From Paenibacillus sp. 32O-W (lineage in GTDB: Bacteria > Bacillota > Bacilli > Paenibacillales > NBRC-103111): 55,135 bases of DNA. Shown here piece by piece: positions 34,225 through 42,773 of this stretch (position 1 is its first letter; every line of letters begins with the position of its first letter). The stretch is from positions 1 to 55,135 of the forward strand of contig NZ_VEGP01000035.1 in the NCBI RefSeq assembly GCF_007679495.1. Reading direction: 5' to 3'. A model generated the notes under the pieces. That model had not been told where the DNA came from. It made no database searches and worked only from the letters and a program-made list of their open reading frames with translations. The position numbers and the translations under genes are program-made.

Positions 34225-35487
34225 ATGGGGTTATTCCGCAACCGGTTTGTTCAGGCCATCCTGTTGTCCGGATTGCTCCTTCAGATTGGAATATGGGTTC
34301 GTAATTACGCGATATTGCTTTTTGTCATGGAGATGACCAACGAGGATCCGTTCGCGATATCCATGATCTATGTGGCCGAATTTGTGCCTATTTTCGTTTT
34401 TTCGTTTATCGGCGGGACTTTCGCCGACCGATGGCGTCCCAAGCGGACGATGATCTGGTGCGATTTGCTCAGTGCAGTGTCCGTCTTCGTCGTGCTGCTC
34501 ACGTTAATGTTTGCAACTTGGCACGCTGTCTTTTTTGCCACGTTGATCTCGGCTATATTGTCCCAGTTTTCCCAGCCTTCCGGAATGAAGCTGTTCAAGC
34601 TCCATGTCCCGGAGGAATTGATGCAAATGGGGATGTCATTGTATCAGACGATGTTCGCCCTTTTTATGATTCTGGGGCCTGTTCTCGGGACGTTTGTCTA
34701 TCAATCGTATGGAATCAACGTCGCCATTCTAATCATGGGTGTCGCCTTCCTCTTATCTGCGGCAGCTCTCACCTTGCTCCCGGCGGATAGGCAAGAGGAA
34801 AAGAAAGAGATTTCGACCACAGTTCGTGAGGAAATGGCCCAGGGCTTCCGGTATGTGCTCCAAAGCCGCTCCCTGACGCTGCTGGGAGGCTGTTTCATGC
34901 TGGCCGGTCTGGCTATCGGATTAATCCAGCCGCTGTCCGTCTTTCTGGTAACCGAGAGACTGGGGTTAGATAAGGAAAACCTGCAGTGGCTCATGATGGC
35001 GAACGGAATCGGGATGATTGTCGGAGGCGGTCTGGCAATGGTATTTGCACGCAAGATCGCCCCTCAGCGATTGCTGGCTTTCGGAATGGTGGTCAGTGCC
35101 GTCGGAATGCTGATCGTCGGTTTCTCAACCAACCTATGGCTGACACTCGGCGGGCAGCTGCTCAGTGGCCTGGTCATGCCCGCGATTCAGATAGGAATCA
35201 GCACGCTCATTCTGCAAAGCACCGAATCCTCTTTCGTAGGCCGGGTGAATGGAATATTGAATCCTCTCTTCATGGGATCCATGGTCGTAACGATGATGGT
35301 GTCCGGGGTGCTTAAGCCGTTAGTCACGCTCGTAGGGATGTTCACAGTCGCCGCGGTTTTGTTCGTGATAGGGGTCATCGTCATTTCTCCGCTTCTAGGC
35401 TCTTCATACAAGCCGGGGACGGCCGGAAATGGTTCCGATTCGGAGGCTTCCGCCGTGAAGCCAATGGGCGAAATGATGGAGCCTTAA
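34225..35487 (+). CDS. MFS transporter, possible N-terminal frameshift
   Basis: A 420-residue major facilitator with about twelve membrane segments. The A-loop reads GGTFADRWRPKRTM between segments 2 and 3. It resembles drug-efflux MFS proteins that start NRFVQ-ILLSG-LLQIGIWVRN. The only good ribosome site (AGAAGGAGCG) serves ATG 34193, which is out of frame and encodes MSTAPYPTLLQW. One extra G in the GGGG run at 34227-34230 would join the two into ...LLQWGLFRNRF. ATG 34225 itself has no ribosome site. Confidence 0.85.
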   Translation: MGLFRNRFVQAILLSGLLLQIGIWVRNYAILLFVMEMTNEDPFAISMIYVAEFVPIFVFSFIGGTFADRWRPKRTMIWCDLLSAVSVFVVLLTLMFATWHAVFFATLISAILSQFSQPSGMKLFKLHVPEELMQMGMSLYQTMFALFMILGPVLGTFVYQSYGINVAILIMGVAFLLSAAALTLLPADRQEEKKEISTTVREEMAQGFRYVLQSRSLTLLGGCFMLAGLAIGLIQPLSVFLVTERLGLDKENLQWLMMANGIGMIVGGGLAMVFARKIAPQRLLAFGMVVSAVGMLIVGFSTNLWLTLGGQLLSGLVMPAIQIGISTLILQSTESSFVGRVNGILNPLFMGSMVVTMMVSGVLKPLVTLVGMFTVAAVLFVIGVIVISPLLGSSYKPGTAGNGSDSEASAVKPMGEMMEP

Positions 35488-35704
35488 CAAGGTATTAGCT
35501 TAAGAGGGTGTACTCCAGGTTATCGGATGGATGACTAGGGACACCCTCTTTGTTATCTTTCCAAGGACAGACATGACGTCCAACGGAAAAGCCGGCGCCT
35601 ATTTTATCGGCCGATCCGGCAATTTAGGCGGATGCTATCCGCAGACAACCCCGCTCTTCTCATCTAATACATCAAAAGCGATGATTTGGCGGGAGGGAAG
35701 AACG

Positions 35705-36184
35705 ATGTTTCGCAGAAAGCTTGGCTTAAGGGTTAACGAATCTCTTCGCACCTTGGAAGCTATTGATCTGGTTAATTGGAAGAAGAATGCCCGGAACAGA
35801 GCTAAGAGGGCCCCTGTCGAGCTGAATGAGGAATGGCTCATTCCATCAGAGGAGATAAGTGATAAGGGAAACCGGAAAGCCGGAAGGCAAGAAGGCAGGA
35901 CGGCAAAATCCGGGGTTATTCGGAGGGCCAGGAAAGAAAGGGACGTCTATTCCTATGACAGGGCGGTTGCGCCGGCCAAAACCGGGGGAGATTGGAACGA
36001 GCAGACATACCGGAGAATCAGAGACACCGAACTACCCCAGAGGGCGTCAACACCCAATGACCTGTATCATCTCATCCATGATCATTTGGACCATATCCAG
36101 GAGATGACTGTGGGAGTAGAGCAGCTTATGAAGGCTTCCGCCGAGCTGGTTCGCCAGTTGGAGCGTACTTTCGGACGCGAATAA
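35705..36184 (+). CDS. Hypothetical basic protein, 159 residues
   Basis: I do not recognise a family. ATG 35705 follows GGGAGGGAAG. The sequence is rich in Arg and Lys with a low-complexity middle (RKAGRQEGRTAKSGVIRRAR) and a helical, partly acidic C-terminus (LYHLIHDHLDHIQEMTVGVE). No membrane segment or signal is present. Upstream DNA to 35531 stays open but has no ribosome site. It lies alone between the MFS gene and the P-type ATPase. Confidence 0.6.
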   Translation: MFRRKLGLRVNESLRTLEAIDLVNWKKNARNRAKRAPVELNEEWLIPSEEISDKGNRKAGRQEGRTAKSGVIRRARKERDVYSYDRAVAPAKTGGDWNEQTYRRIRDTELPQRASTPNDLYHLIHDHLDHIQEMTVGVEQLMKASAELVRQLERTFGRE

Positions 36185-36233
36185 ATTATTTTGATTTTGA
36201 ACAAACTATAATTTACAAGTCCTCCAAAATAAA

Positions 36234-36248
36234 TTATAATGATTATAA
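36234..36248. promoter_or_regulatory. Perfect PerR box
   Basis: TTATAATGATTATAA is an exact 7-1-7 inverted repeat, identical to the Bacillus Per-box consensus TTATAATnATTATAA. It is 137 nt before the P-type ATPase start. In B. subtilis the zinc-uptake ATPase ZosA is PerR-controlled, so peroxide induction is likely here. Confidence 0.8.
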
Positions 36249-36384
36249 ACAAGTAATCAATTTAATTTCATAACGCCCTGAATTTGTTTTGTAGCATGCT
36301 GCTCCCGTATAAGGAGCGGCATGTGTCGTTTTTAGGGGGTTAAAAATGGTAATCATTCTCATTGAGATAAGGAGGGCTATGATC

Positions 36385-38328
36385 ATGAGTACTTCTCTGC
36401 AAACGGCAAAAGAATCGATCCGTGAATCTAAAGGCTGCAATAGTAAGGATGACTATGAAGGTAGAGGAAATGATTGGATGAGTAAATATGGAGAAGGCAT
36501 AGCGGCCCTGGCGAGCGGAATTCTGATCGCAGCAGCCTGGGGAATGGGGTATGTGTCGGAGCCCGTCTCTATTGGCCTGTATCTGCTGGCATTCGTTGTA
36601 GGAGGATTTGTCAAAGCGAAGGAAGGTCTTCATACCCTGATTGCCGAGAGGGATCTCGACGTTAATCTGTTAATGATTCTTGCCGCCATCGGGGCAGCCA
36701 GTATAGGCTACTGGACGGAAGGGGCCGTGCTGATCTTTATTTTTTCCTTAAGCGGCGCCTTGGAAACTTATACAATGCAGAAGAGCAGCAAAGATATTTC
36801 TTCTCTAATGGACTTAAAGCCGGAAACGGCTCTTCTCTATAAGGATGGCAAGGAAACAGAGGTGCCGATCGAGCAATTGGCGGTGGGCGATCTGGTTCTG
36901 GTTAAACCGGGGGAGAGAATTCCCGCCGACGGGCTGATTCGCGAAGGGAGCTCTGCCGTGGATCAGGCTTCGATTACCGGGGAGTCGATCCCGATCGATA
37001 AAGAGCCTGGGGATGAAGTGTTCGCCGGTACGCTGAATGGCCATGGAGCGCTGTTCGTTGAAGTTTCCAAGCCGAGCGAGTCTACCTTATTCGCCAAAAT
37101 CATTAAGCTGGTGCAGGAAGCACAAAGCGAAAAACCGGCCTCCCAGCTTTTCATAGAACGGTTCGAGCGGATTTATGCCAGGGTCATTATATTAGTTACG
37201 CTGCTGTTAATTGCCATACCGCCATTCCTGCTTGGCTGGGATTGGGAGGCTACTTTCTATAAGGCGATGGTGTTTCTGGTCGTTGCTTCCCCTTGCGCTT
37301 TGGTCGCTTCGATTATGCCGGCCGTGCTGTCAGCCGTATCCAATAGTGCGCGGAAGGGCGTTCTGTTCAAGGGTGGTGCTCATCTGGAGAACATTGCCCA
37401 AACAAGTGTCGTAGCCTTCGATAAAACGGGGACGCTCACCTACGGTCAACCGGCGGTTACGGATTGGGCAGCCTATCAAGGTCTGAGCGAGGAGGAACTG
37501 TTCGAAATCGCCGCTTCCATCGAAAGCTTGTCCGAGCATCCGTTGGCGAAAGCAATTGTTGACAAGGCCAAGGAGAAGCAACTGAACATCGGGCGGGCTT
37601 CGGGGCTCAAGGCTCTGACCGGCTGGGGAGTTCAGGCGGATTACCGCGGGAATACCTGGAAAATCGGCAAGCCCTCCTTCACCGATAAAGAATGGATGAA
37701 TGAAGAAATAGAAGCCATCGTAGAGAAATGGGCGAATGAAGGCAAGACGGTCACCATTGTCCAGAACTCGCAAGGAGTAGCAGGGGTGTTGGCTCTTCAG
37801 GACCGGATCCGTCCGCAAGCCAAGCAGGCGATCGCCCGCCTGCGGAAGCTGGGCATTACGGTGGCCATGCTGACAGGAGATCAGCGGAGAACGGCTCAAG
37901 CGATCGCCGATGAAGCGGGGATCGATCTCGTCTTTGCGGAATTGCTGCCGGAAGATAAAGTGACACGAATCAAGGAACTGAAGGAGAAATACGGCAAAGT
38001 GACGATGGTCGGAGACGGGGTTAACGATGCTCCGGCGTTGGCTACGGCAACCGTAGGGATTGCTATGGGAGCGGCCGGAAGCGATGCTGCGCTTGAAACC
38101 GCCGATCTGGTTCTGATGAATGACGACATCGACAAAATTTCGATGGCGGTCGAGCTTGGCCGCCGGACCCGGAGAATCGTTAAACAGAACATCGTCTTTG
38201 CCATTTCCGTCATTGCTCTGTTGATTCTTTCGAATTTCGCGCAAGGGATCGCGCTTCCTCTTGGCGTCGTCGGTCATGAAGGCAGCACCATTCTGGTCAT
38301 TCTCAATGGCCTGCGACTGCTTCGCTAA
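36385..38328 (+). CDS. Heavy-metal P-type ATPase, ZosA/CadA-like
   Basis: A 647-residue P1B-type ATPase. The N-terminal heavy-metal-binding (CxxC) domain is absent. Motifs: TGES in DQASITGESIPIDKEPGDE; membrane site SPC (VVASPCALVASIMPA) in place of the usual CPC; phosphorylation DKTGTLT; HP in SEHPLAKAIV; hinge GDGVNDAPALA. The SPC site and PerR box together point to a ZosA-type Zn or other divalent-metal transporter used during peroxide stress. ATG 36385 lies 8 nt after GGAGGG. Metal choice is inference. Confidence 0.93.
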   Translation: MSTSLQTAKESIRESKGCNSKDDYEGRGNDWMSKYGEGIAALASGILIAAAWGMGYVSEPVSIGLYLLAFVVGGFVKAKEGLHTLIAERDLDVNLLMILAAIGAASIGYWTEGAVLIFIFSLSGALETYTMQKSSKDISSLMDLKPETALLYKDGKETEVPIEQLAVGDLVLVKPGERIPADGLIREGSSAVDQASITGESIPIDKEPGDEVFAGTLNGHGALFVEVSKPSESTLFAKIIKLVQEAQSEKPASQLFIERFERIYARVIILVTLLLIAIPPFLLGWDWEATFYKAMVFLVVASPCALVASIMPAVLSAVSNSARKGVLFKGGAHLENIAQTSVVAFDKTGTLTYGQPAVTDWAAYQGLSEEELFEIAASIESLSEHPLAKAIVDKAKEKQLNIGRASGLKALTGWGVQADYRGNTWKIGKPSFTDKEWMNEEIEAIVEKWANEGKTVTIVQNSQGVAGVLALQDRIRPQAKQAIARLRKLGITVAMLTGDQRRTAQAIADEAGIDLVFAELLPEDKVTRIKELKEKYGKVTMVGDGVNDAPALATATVGIAMGAAGSDAALETADLVLMNDDIDKISMAVELGRRTRRIVKQNIVFAISVIALLILSNFAQGIALPLGVVGHEGSTILVILNGLRLLR

Positions 38329-38464
38329 TATTTGCCCGGGTTGGTTTGAGCGGGTTGATTGATGTCCGGCTGACGATGCCGTGTGTTGATGCAACTATTT
38401 GCTGCGCTGCGTGGCAAGATACATTTTAATGGTCCTAATCGGGATAGCGATTGAGGGACCATTC

Positions 38465-38493
38465 AAAAAGGGGCGAGAGATCGCCCTTTTTTG
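38465..38493 (+). terminator. Terminator after P-type ATPase
   Basis: AAAAAGGGGCGA/TCGCCCTTTTTT stem with GAGA loop. A weaker GGTCC/GGACC hairpin precedes it. Confidence 0.85.
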
Positions 38494-38547
38494 TTACCAT
38501 ATAGGAATCATTTAAATTTAATGCGATGTAGGATAAAGTTTCCTATG

Positions 38548-38803
38548 GGGCATAAAAAGCTTCCGCTATACCGGGTTATACATCTTCAGTTCCGGAGCTC
38601 CCTGCAAAGTACCCGGGATACGCTTCGAAGGTCACACGTCACTTTGTGGGGTATTGATAGGCTCCGTTAGGTGCTTTTTTACCACATTAGAAAGTTTAAG
38701 TTCATTAAAGCATTAAAATGGAACAAACTTTCTAATTGGCATAAAAAGCTTCCTCTAATACCGGGTTATTCATCTTCGAGATGGCTCCGTTAGGAGCTTT
38801 TTT
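38548..38803. repeat. Two terminator-like repeats, one with a nested insert
   Basis: Copy A (38548-38684) and copy B (38738-38803) share GGCATAAAAAGCTTCC, ACCGGGTTAT-CATCTTC, and GGCTCCGTTAGG-GCTTTTTT. Each can fold as AAAAAGCT...AGCTTTTTT. In copy A about 70 bp (about 38596-38665) split the element; the insert is itself the CAAAGT/ACTTTG repeat seen three times at 53.04-53.40 kb. Confidence 0.75.
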
Positions 38804-38889
38804 TATTGATCCAAGAGAACGGGCCCGTTCGTTCCGGGGCTGACTTCGCTTTCTCGGCCATGCAGCCGCTGTATGGGCGGAAACAGGCG

Positions 38890-39090
38890 CATGGCCCTAA
38901 AGACGAGCAAAAATGCAGTAGAATCTCGTCCTTTTTCCGAAATGGAGCGAAAGACGCTCAAAAGTGCATGTCTTTTTGGCCAAACGGTGGGATTTTCGCA
39001 AAAACCGTCCAAAAGACCTGCACAATCGCTCTAGAATCCGGCATCGCGCAGATTTTTCCCCGAAAGACCTGCACTTTTGCTTTTCTTTAT
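38890..39090. repeat. AGACCTGCACTTTTG repeat family, locus 1
   Basis: Two plus-strand units (GACGAGCAAAAATGCAG and GACGCTCAAAAGTGCATGTC) are followed by two inverted units (AAAAGACCTGCACAATCG and GAAAGACCTGCACTTTTG). The same family and the same direct-then-inverted layout occur at 51.05-51.30 kb. Confidence 0.75.
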
Positions 39091-39190
39091 GAAATAGAAG
39101 AGCAGAACCTCGGAGATTCCTTCATCAAACGATTTTCAAGTGGAGTGCCGGAGACTTTCCGCTTATGGCTACAACTCCTAAAATGAGCAC

Positions 39191-39250
39191 AAGAAGCGCC
39201 AGAAGCGCCAGAAACGCCAAAAGCGCCAGAATCCCAGAACGCCAGAATTG
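39191..39250 (+). repeat. 9-bp tandem repeat (GCGCCAGAA)n
   Basis: About six imperfect copies of GAAGCGCCA directly after the hairpin-repeat locus. No protein is implied. Confidence 0.75.
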
Positions 39251-39399
39251 GCAAACACTGTGCACAAATTTGCTCTTTTGTTCATGTATGCGCTTTAGCG
39301 AGCTTATTTTCCCCCTATAAAGAAAAGCCCTCTCTTTTTTTAACAAGAAAAAGAATAGGAAGAATATCGATTTTATATTGTGGATCGTTAAGAATACTG

Positions 39400-39429
39400 T
39401 TGACAAAAGGGATAGAACTGGAATAATCT
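39400..39429 (+). promoter_or_regulatory. Sigma-A promoter of DeoR gene
   Basis: TTGACA (39400-39405) and TAATCT (39424-39429) with an 18-nt spacer, 83 nt before the start. Confidence 0.6.
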
Positions 39430-39511
39430 ATTATCGAGTGGATATAAGCACAAATTTAATTCAAATGAACATAAATAAATGAGTGAATTATTTTATCAAG
39501 GGGGGATCAGG

Positions 39512-40273
39512 ATGCTGGCGGCCGAACGAAAGCTTCGAATAGTGGAGTATGTCAAGCAGAAGAGAGTGGCGACGGTATCAACGCTTGCCAAAGAATTTCA
39601 GGTCCATGAGGCGACGATCCGCCGGGACCTGGCTGAAATCGAGCAGGAAGGTCTGCTGCGGCGGACTCACGGTGGAGTCATTGTGGACAGGGGAGCCAAT
39701 AAAGAGCCCTCCTTCTCCGAGCGGGCCTCCGATCAGCTGGAGCAGAAGATGCGCATCGGGCAGAAAGCGGCTGAACTGATCGAGGACGGAGATCACATTA
39801 TATTGGATTCGGGTACGACCACCATCCATATTGCCCAGAATATTAAAGACCGTTCCAACATTACCGTAGTCACCAACGATATGAATGTCGCAGCCGAGCT
39901 GCGTGATGCGCCCGGTATCAAGGTAATTGTGACCGGGGGGGAGCTATACCCATCCAGCTTTATGCTTAACGGCATGTTCACGGATAGGGTGCTGGAGGGG
40001 TTGCATGTGCAGAAGGCTTTCATCGGTACTCCAGCGATTCATCCCAAGCACGGGCTCACTCATCCCGAGGCCCAGCTCGTTCCGACGAAGCAGGGAATGA
40101 TTGCCGCCGCGCAAGAGATTATTGTTGTGGCGGATGATACGAAGATCGGCAAAGTATCACTGCATACAGTGGCTCCCATTCAATCCATCCATACATTTAT
40201 AACGGGAGAGGAAGCATCGGAATCTTATATCAAGCTGTTCAAGGATATCGGCGTCCATGTGATTGCGGTTTGA
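39512..40273 (+). CDS. DeoR family transcriptional regulator
   Basis: A 253-residue sugar-phosphate-responsive repressor. The N-terminal helix-turn-helix KEFQVHEATIRRDLAEIEQE is followed by LLRRTHGGVI, and the C-terminal sensor domain contains ILDSGTTTIHIAQNI and VVADDTKIGKVS. ATG 39512 follows AAGGGGGG. It precedes a polyol dehydrogenase gene by 174 nt and probably controls it. Confidence 0.93.
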   Translation: MLAAERKLRIVEYVKQKRVATVSTLAKEFQVHEATIRRDLAEIEQEGLLRRTHGGVIVDRGANKEPSFSERASDQLEQKMRIGQKAAELIEDGDHIILDSGTTTIHIAQNIKDRSNITVVTNDMNVAAELRDAPGIKVIVTGGELYPSSFMLNGMFTDRVLEGLHVQKAFIGTPAIHPKHGLTHPEAQLVPTKQGMIAAAQEIIVVADDTKIGKVSLHTVAPIQSIHTFITGEEASESYIKLFKDIGVHVIAV

Positions 40274-40447
40274 TGAATAAATGGTTGAAGCATCGCTAGT
40301 TTGCTTAGGCAAAAGTTTCGAATGACGGCTGGTTGATAGTCCATAGGGGAAAAATCCGGCATGCCAATGTTATGGCTTGAACCGAACGCAGTCGTTTCCG
40401 CTCTGGAATGTGGCGGGTCGCCTCTGCCTCGAAAGGAGGTGATAGTT

Positions 40448-41542
40448 TTGATAACCGAAAACAAGGATGAGGTTTGCTCGCGCGCATACAGATTGATTCG
40501 GCCCGGACATATGGAGGAAACCTTCCTGGAAACGCCAATTCCCGAAGGACATGTAGTCATTGAGCCGACCTTGGCCAGCATTTGTCACGCCGACTTACGC
40601 TACTATACCGGACAGAGACGTCCCGAAGCGCTGGCGAAGAAGCTGCCCATGGCTCTTCTTCATGAAGGAGTGGGGCGGGTGGTGCACAGCACAGACCCGG
40701 AATTACAAACAGGAGAACGGGTTGTCATCGTCCCTAACATACCGGGGTATATGCAGGACGGCATAACTCCTGAAGAATGCTGTCCGGTGTGCAAGGATGG
40801 GCCGGGAGGAAATTACTGCTCTCGGGGTTATTTTCTGGGGAGCGGTATAGACGGGATAGCCCAAAACCGCCTGGTCATTCCAGCTTCCTGCGCCATACCG
40901 ATTCCATCGGACCTGCCGGACGAAATTGCCGTATTGTCGGAGCTGTGCTCCGTATCTTACCAAGCCCTCCAACGGGTTCGGGACAGATGGGGCCGGGCAC
41001 GCGCAGCCGTATTTGGAGACGGTCCCGTCGGATACTTGACGGCCTCGATGATTCATCATTTGTTTGGACTGGATAAAGATCGGCTTAAGGTCTTTGGGGC
41101 AGATCCGAACAAAATCGATAAGTTTCATTTTGCCGATTGCGCCATGGTTCAAGAGTATGATTTCGCTGCGGCGGAAACGGTGGACATTGCGGTGGAATGT
41201 ACGGGCGGAAGATTCAGTGAAAGCGCCGTTAATCAGGCGATAGATATTCTTAATCCGGGCGGAATTCTGATTCTGATGGGAGTTACGGAGGAACGCGTCC
41301 CTATCAACACGAGGGATGTGCTGGAGAAAGGCTTGACTCTGATAGGCAGCAGCCGCAGCTATGCCCCCGACTATTATCAGGTGCTGGAGGCAATGAAGGA
41401 TCCTTCCTACCAGCAAACTTTACGGCAAATATTGCCGGAAGAATGGACCAGAATAAGCAAGCTGGAAGATTATATAGAGGCCATGAACGATGCTGCAGAG
41501 CATCGCGGGTGGAAAAAAACGGTACTGGCGTTCCAATGGTAG
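40448..41542 (+). CDS. Zinc-type polyol-phosphate dehydrogenase, TarJ-like
   Basis: A 364-residue medium-chain dehydrogenase. It closely follows the TarJ (ribitol-5-phosphate 2-dehydrogenase) pattern: LASICHADLRYYTGQRRPEA, KKLPMALLHEGVG, DGPVGYLTASM for cofactor binding, VEKGLTLIGSSRS-like (here LEKGLTLIGSSRSYAPDY), and a WKKTVL ending. TTG 40448 follows AAAGGAGGTGAT. It has an added Cys-rich segment (EECCPVCKDGPGGNYCSRG, about 105-125) that TarJ, as I recall it, lacks; this could bind a structural zinc. There is no tarI partner, so a catabolic sugar-alcohol role under DeoR control is equally likely. Confidence 0.85.
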   Translation: MITENKDEVCSRAYRLIRPGHMEETFLETPIPEGHVVIEPTLASICHADLRYYTGQRRPEALAKKLPMALLHEGVGRVVHSTDPELQTGERVVIVPNIPGYMQDGITPEECCPVCKDGPGGNYCSRGYFLGSGIDGIAQNRLVIPASCAIPIPSDLPDEIAVLSELCSVSYQALQRVRDRWGRARAAVFGDGPVGYLTASMIHHLFGLDKDRLKVFGADPNKIDKFHFADCAMVQEYDFAAAETVDIAVECTGGRFSESAVNQAIDILNPGGILILMGVTEERVPINTRDVLEKGLTLIGSSRSYAPDYYQVLEAMKDPSYQQTLRQILPEEWTRISKLEDYIEAMNDAAEHRGWKKTVLAFQW

Positions 41543-41659
41543 CACCTATGGAAACGGACCAGCACCATAAAAAGAGAAAAAATAGATACAAGGTTATTGT
41601 ACACCAGATTACAGAGGAATTATAGTCGAACCTGATTTTGCAGGGACGAATTTGTTCAA

Positions 41660-41714
41660 GAAGAAGCCGGCGGCATTCCGAAAAAACGCGTTTTTTGGAG
41701 CCTGTCGGCTCTTC
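41660..41714. ncRNA. Long hairpin, possible terminator or small structured RNA
   Basis: A 55-nt nearly continuous hairpin: GAAGA-GCCG..GGC..TCC..AAAAAA around CGCG pairs with TTTTTT..GGA..GCC..CGGC-TCTTC. It lies about 120 nt after the TarJ-like gene. Its T6 is inside the stem, so classical termination is uncertain. Confidence 0.5.
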
Positions 41715-41767
41715 CTGATGGGAACATCAAGACTAGAATGATATACTGGAAATAATACGCAAATGCT

Positions 41768-41783
41768 TTGTTTGCGCTTACAA
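41768..41783 (-). promoter_or_regulatory. CcpA cre site upstream of isomerase gene
   Basis: Read on the minus strand, TTGTAAGCGCAAACAA matches the cre consensus WTGNAARCGNWWWCAW at every position. It is 22 nt before the isomerase start, downstream of the expected promoter, a position that gives catabolite repression. Confidence 0.8.
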
Positions 41784-41805
41784 AAATGAGGGAGGAAGTT
41801 CGCGA

Positions 41806-42582
41806 ATGGCTATCTTTTTAAATTTATTACCGTACATGAACCGGATTGAAGACAGTGCGGAGTTGTTCGAGCGGTGGAAGGGCGGAGTGGAGATTCCGAT
41901 GGATGGCCCCAATTGGAGAGAGCCTGTCAACTGGCATCATGAATTTTCACGATTTGCCGATCATCCGGGTCCGATTAGCGTTCATTCTCCGATCTGGGAG
42001 CTGAATCTGGCGACTCCCCGTTTCGATCTCCTGAGAAATTATTCTTTGGACGTCTATAGGGAATGCCTCGCTTGGTCTGCCAAGATAGGGGCCGAACAGA
42101 TGGTAATCCATCCGAGTTTTCCCGTGACCCCGTTATTTCTTCGCAAGGAATCCCAGGAATGCTCCAAGGACAGTCTTAGGAAACTGGGGGAAGAAGCCCG
42201 AAAGCTCGGCATCGAGCTGGCCGTGGAGAACGTCGGCTTCCGCGAGCACGCACTGTTCGACCAGGAAGAGTTCGTCCGCTTGTTCGAGGAAATTCCGGAA
42301 ATTACCGCGCTGGTCGACGTAGGACATGCCCATATTAACGGATGGGACATCCCGCAGTTGATCCGTCAATTGGGAACCCGGCTTAGCGCCCTCCACCTTC
42401 ATGACAATGACGGGTATGATGATTTGCATCAGCCGGTAGGAGAAGGAACAATCGATTGGGAACCGATTTGGGAAGCTCTGCGGGAATTGAATCACGGCTA
42501 TCGCGCCATTCTGGAATATCAGTGGGATACTCCATTGGAAACGATGCTAAAGGATGCCGAAGCGATAGAGAAAAAGCTGTAA
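41806..42582 (+). CDS. Sugar phosphate isomerase/epimerase family protein
   Basis: A 258-residue TIM-barrel protein of the AP-endonuclease-2/xylose isomerase-like family. Metal-binding residues are likely in QMVIHPSFPV, LAVENVGF, ALVDVGHAHINGWD, ALHLHDNDGYDDLHQPVGEG and AILEYQW. The start follows GAGGGAGG. Substrate cannot be fixed. A perfect cre site supports a role in carbon catabolism. Confidence 0.85.
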   Translation: MAIFLNLLPYMNRIEDSAELFERWKGGVEIPMDGPNWREPVNWHHEFSRFADHPGPISVHSPIWELNLATPRFDLLRNYSLDVYRECLAWSAKIGAEQMVIHPSFPVTPLFLRKESQECSKDSLRKLGEEARKLGIELAVENVGFREHALFDQEEFVRLFEEIPEITALVDVGHAHINGWDIPQLIRQLGTRLSALHLHDNDGYDDLHQPVGEGTIDWEPIWEALRELNHGYRAILEYQWDTPLETMLKDAEAIEKKL

Positions 42583-42613
42583 TTTCCGGGAACCCATCTG
42601 AAAAAGACTGATA

Positions 42614-42631
42614 TTGTTCCTTAACGAACAA
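42614..42631. promoter_or_regulatory. Palindrome upstream of P450 gene
   Basis: TTGTTCCTTAACGAACAA has perfect 6-base outer arms and a TTAA centre, about 145 nt before the P450 start. It is a candidate repressor site of unknown type. Confidence 0.4.
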
Positions 42632-42773
42632 AATGAACTTACAAAGTTTCCCAAATTATTAAATGACCGCCCTATCTACCGGTCGCCACTTTTTGATATG
42701 ATGTAGGAAACAATCCCAATGAATGTCAGACGGACGATTTCCTGCATCATTATTTCATTAGTGAGGTGGCGCT

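Noticed and set aside
38806-39186. Open frame of 126 codons in the 38.9 kb gap
   Set aside because: It runs through interspersed hairpin repeats and gives repeated KTCTF peptides; the same happens in several frames at the 51 kb repeat locus.
39284-39299. Second cre site before the DeoR gene
   Set aside because: Only 13 of 16 positions fit, and the first three bases fail; too weak to call.
42614-42631. LexA (SOS) box before the P450 gene
   Set aside because: The arms are TTGTTC/GAACAA, the reverse polarity of the LexA GAAC-N4-GTTC site, with a different spacing.
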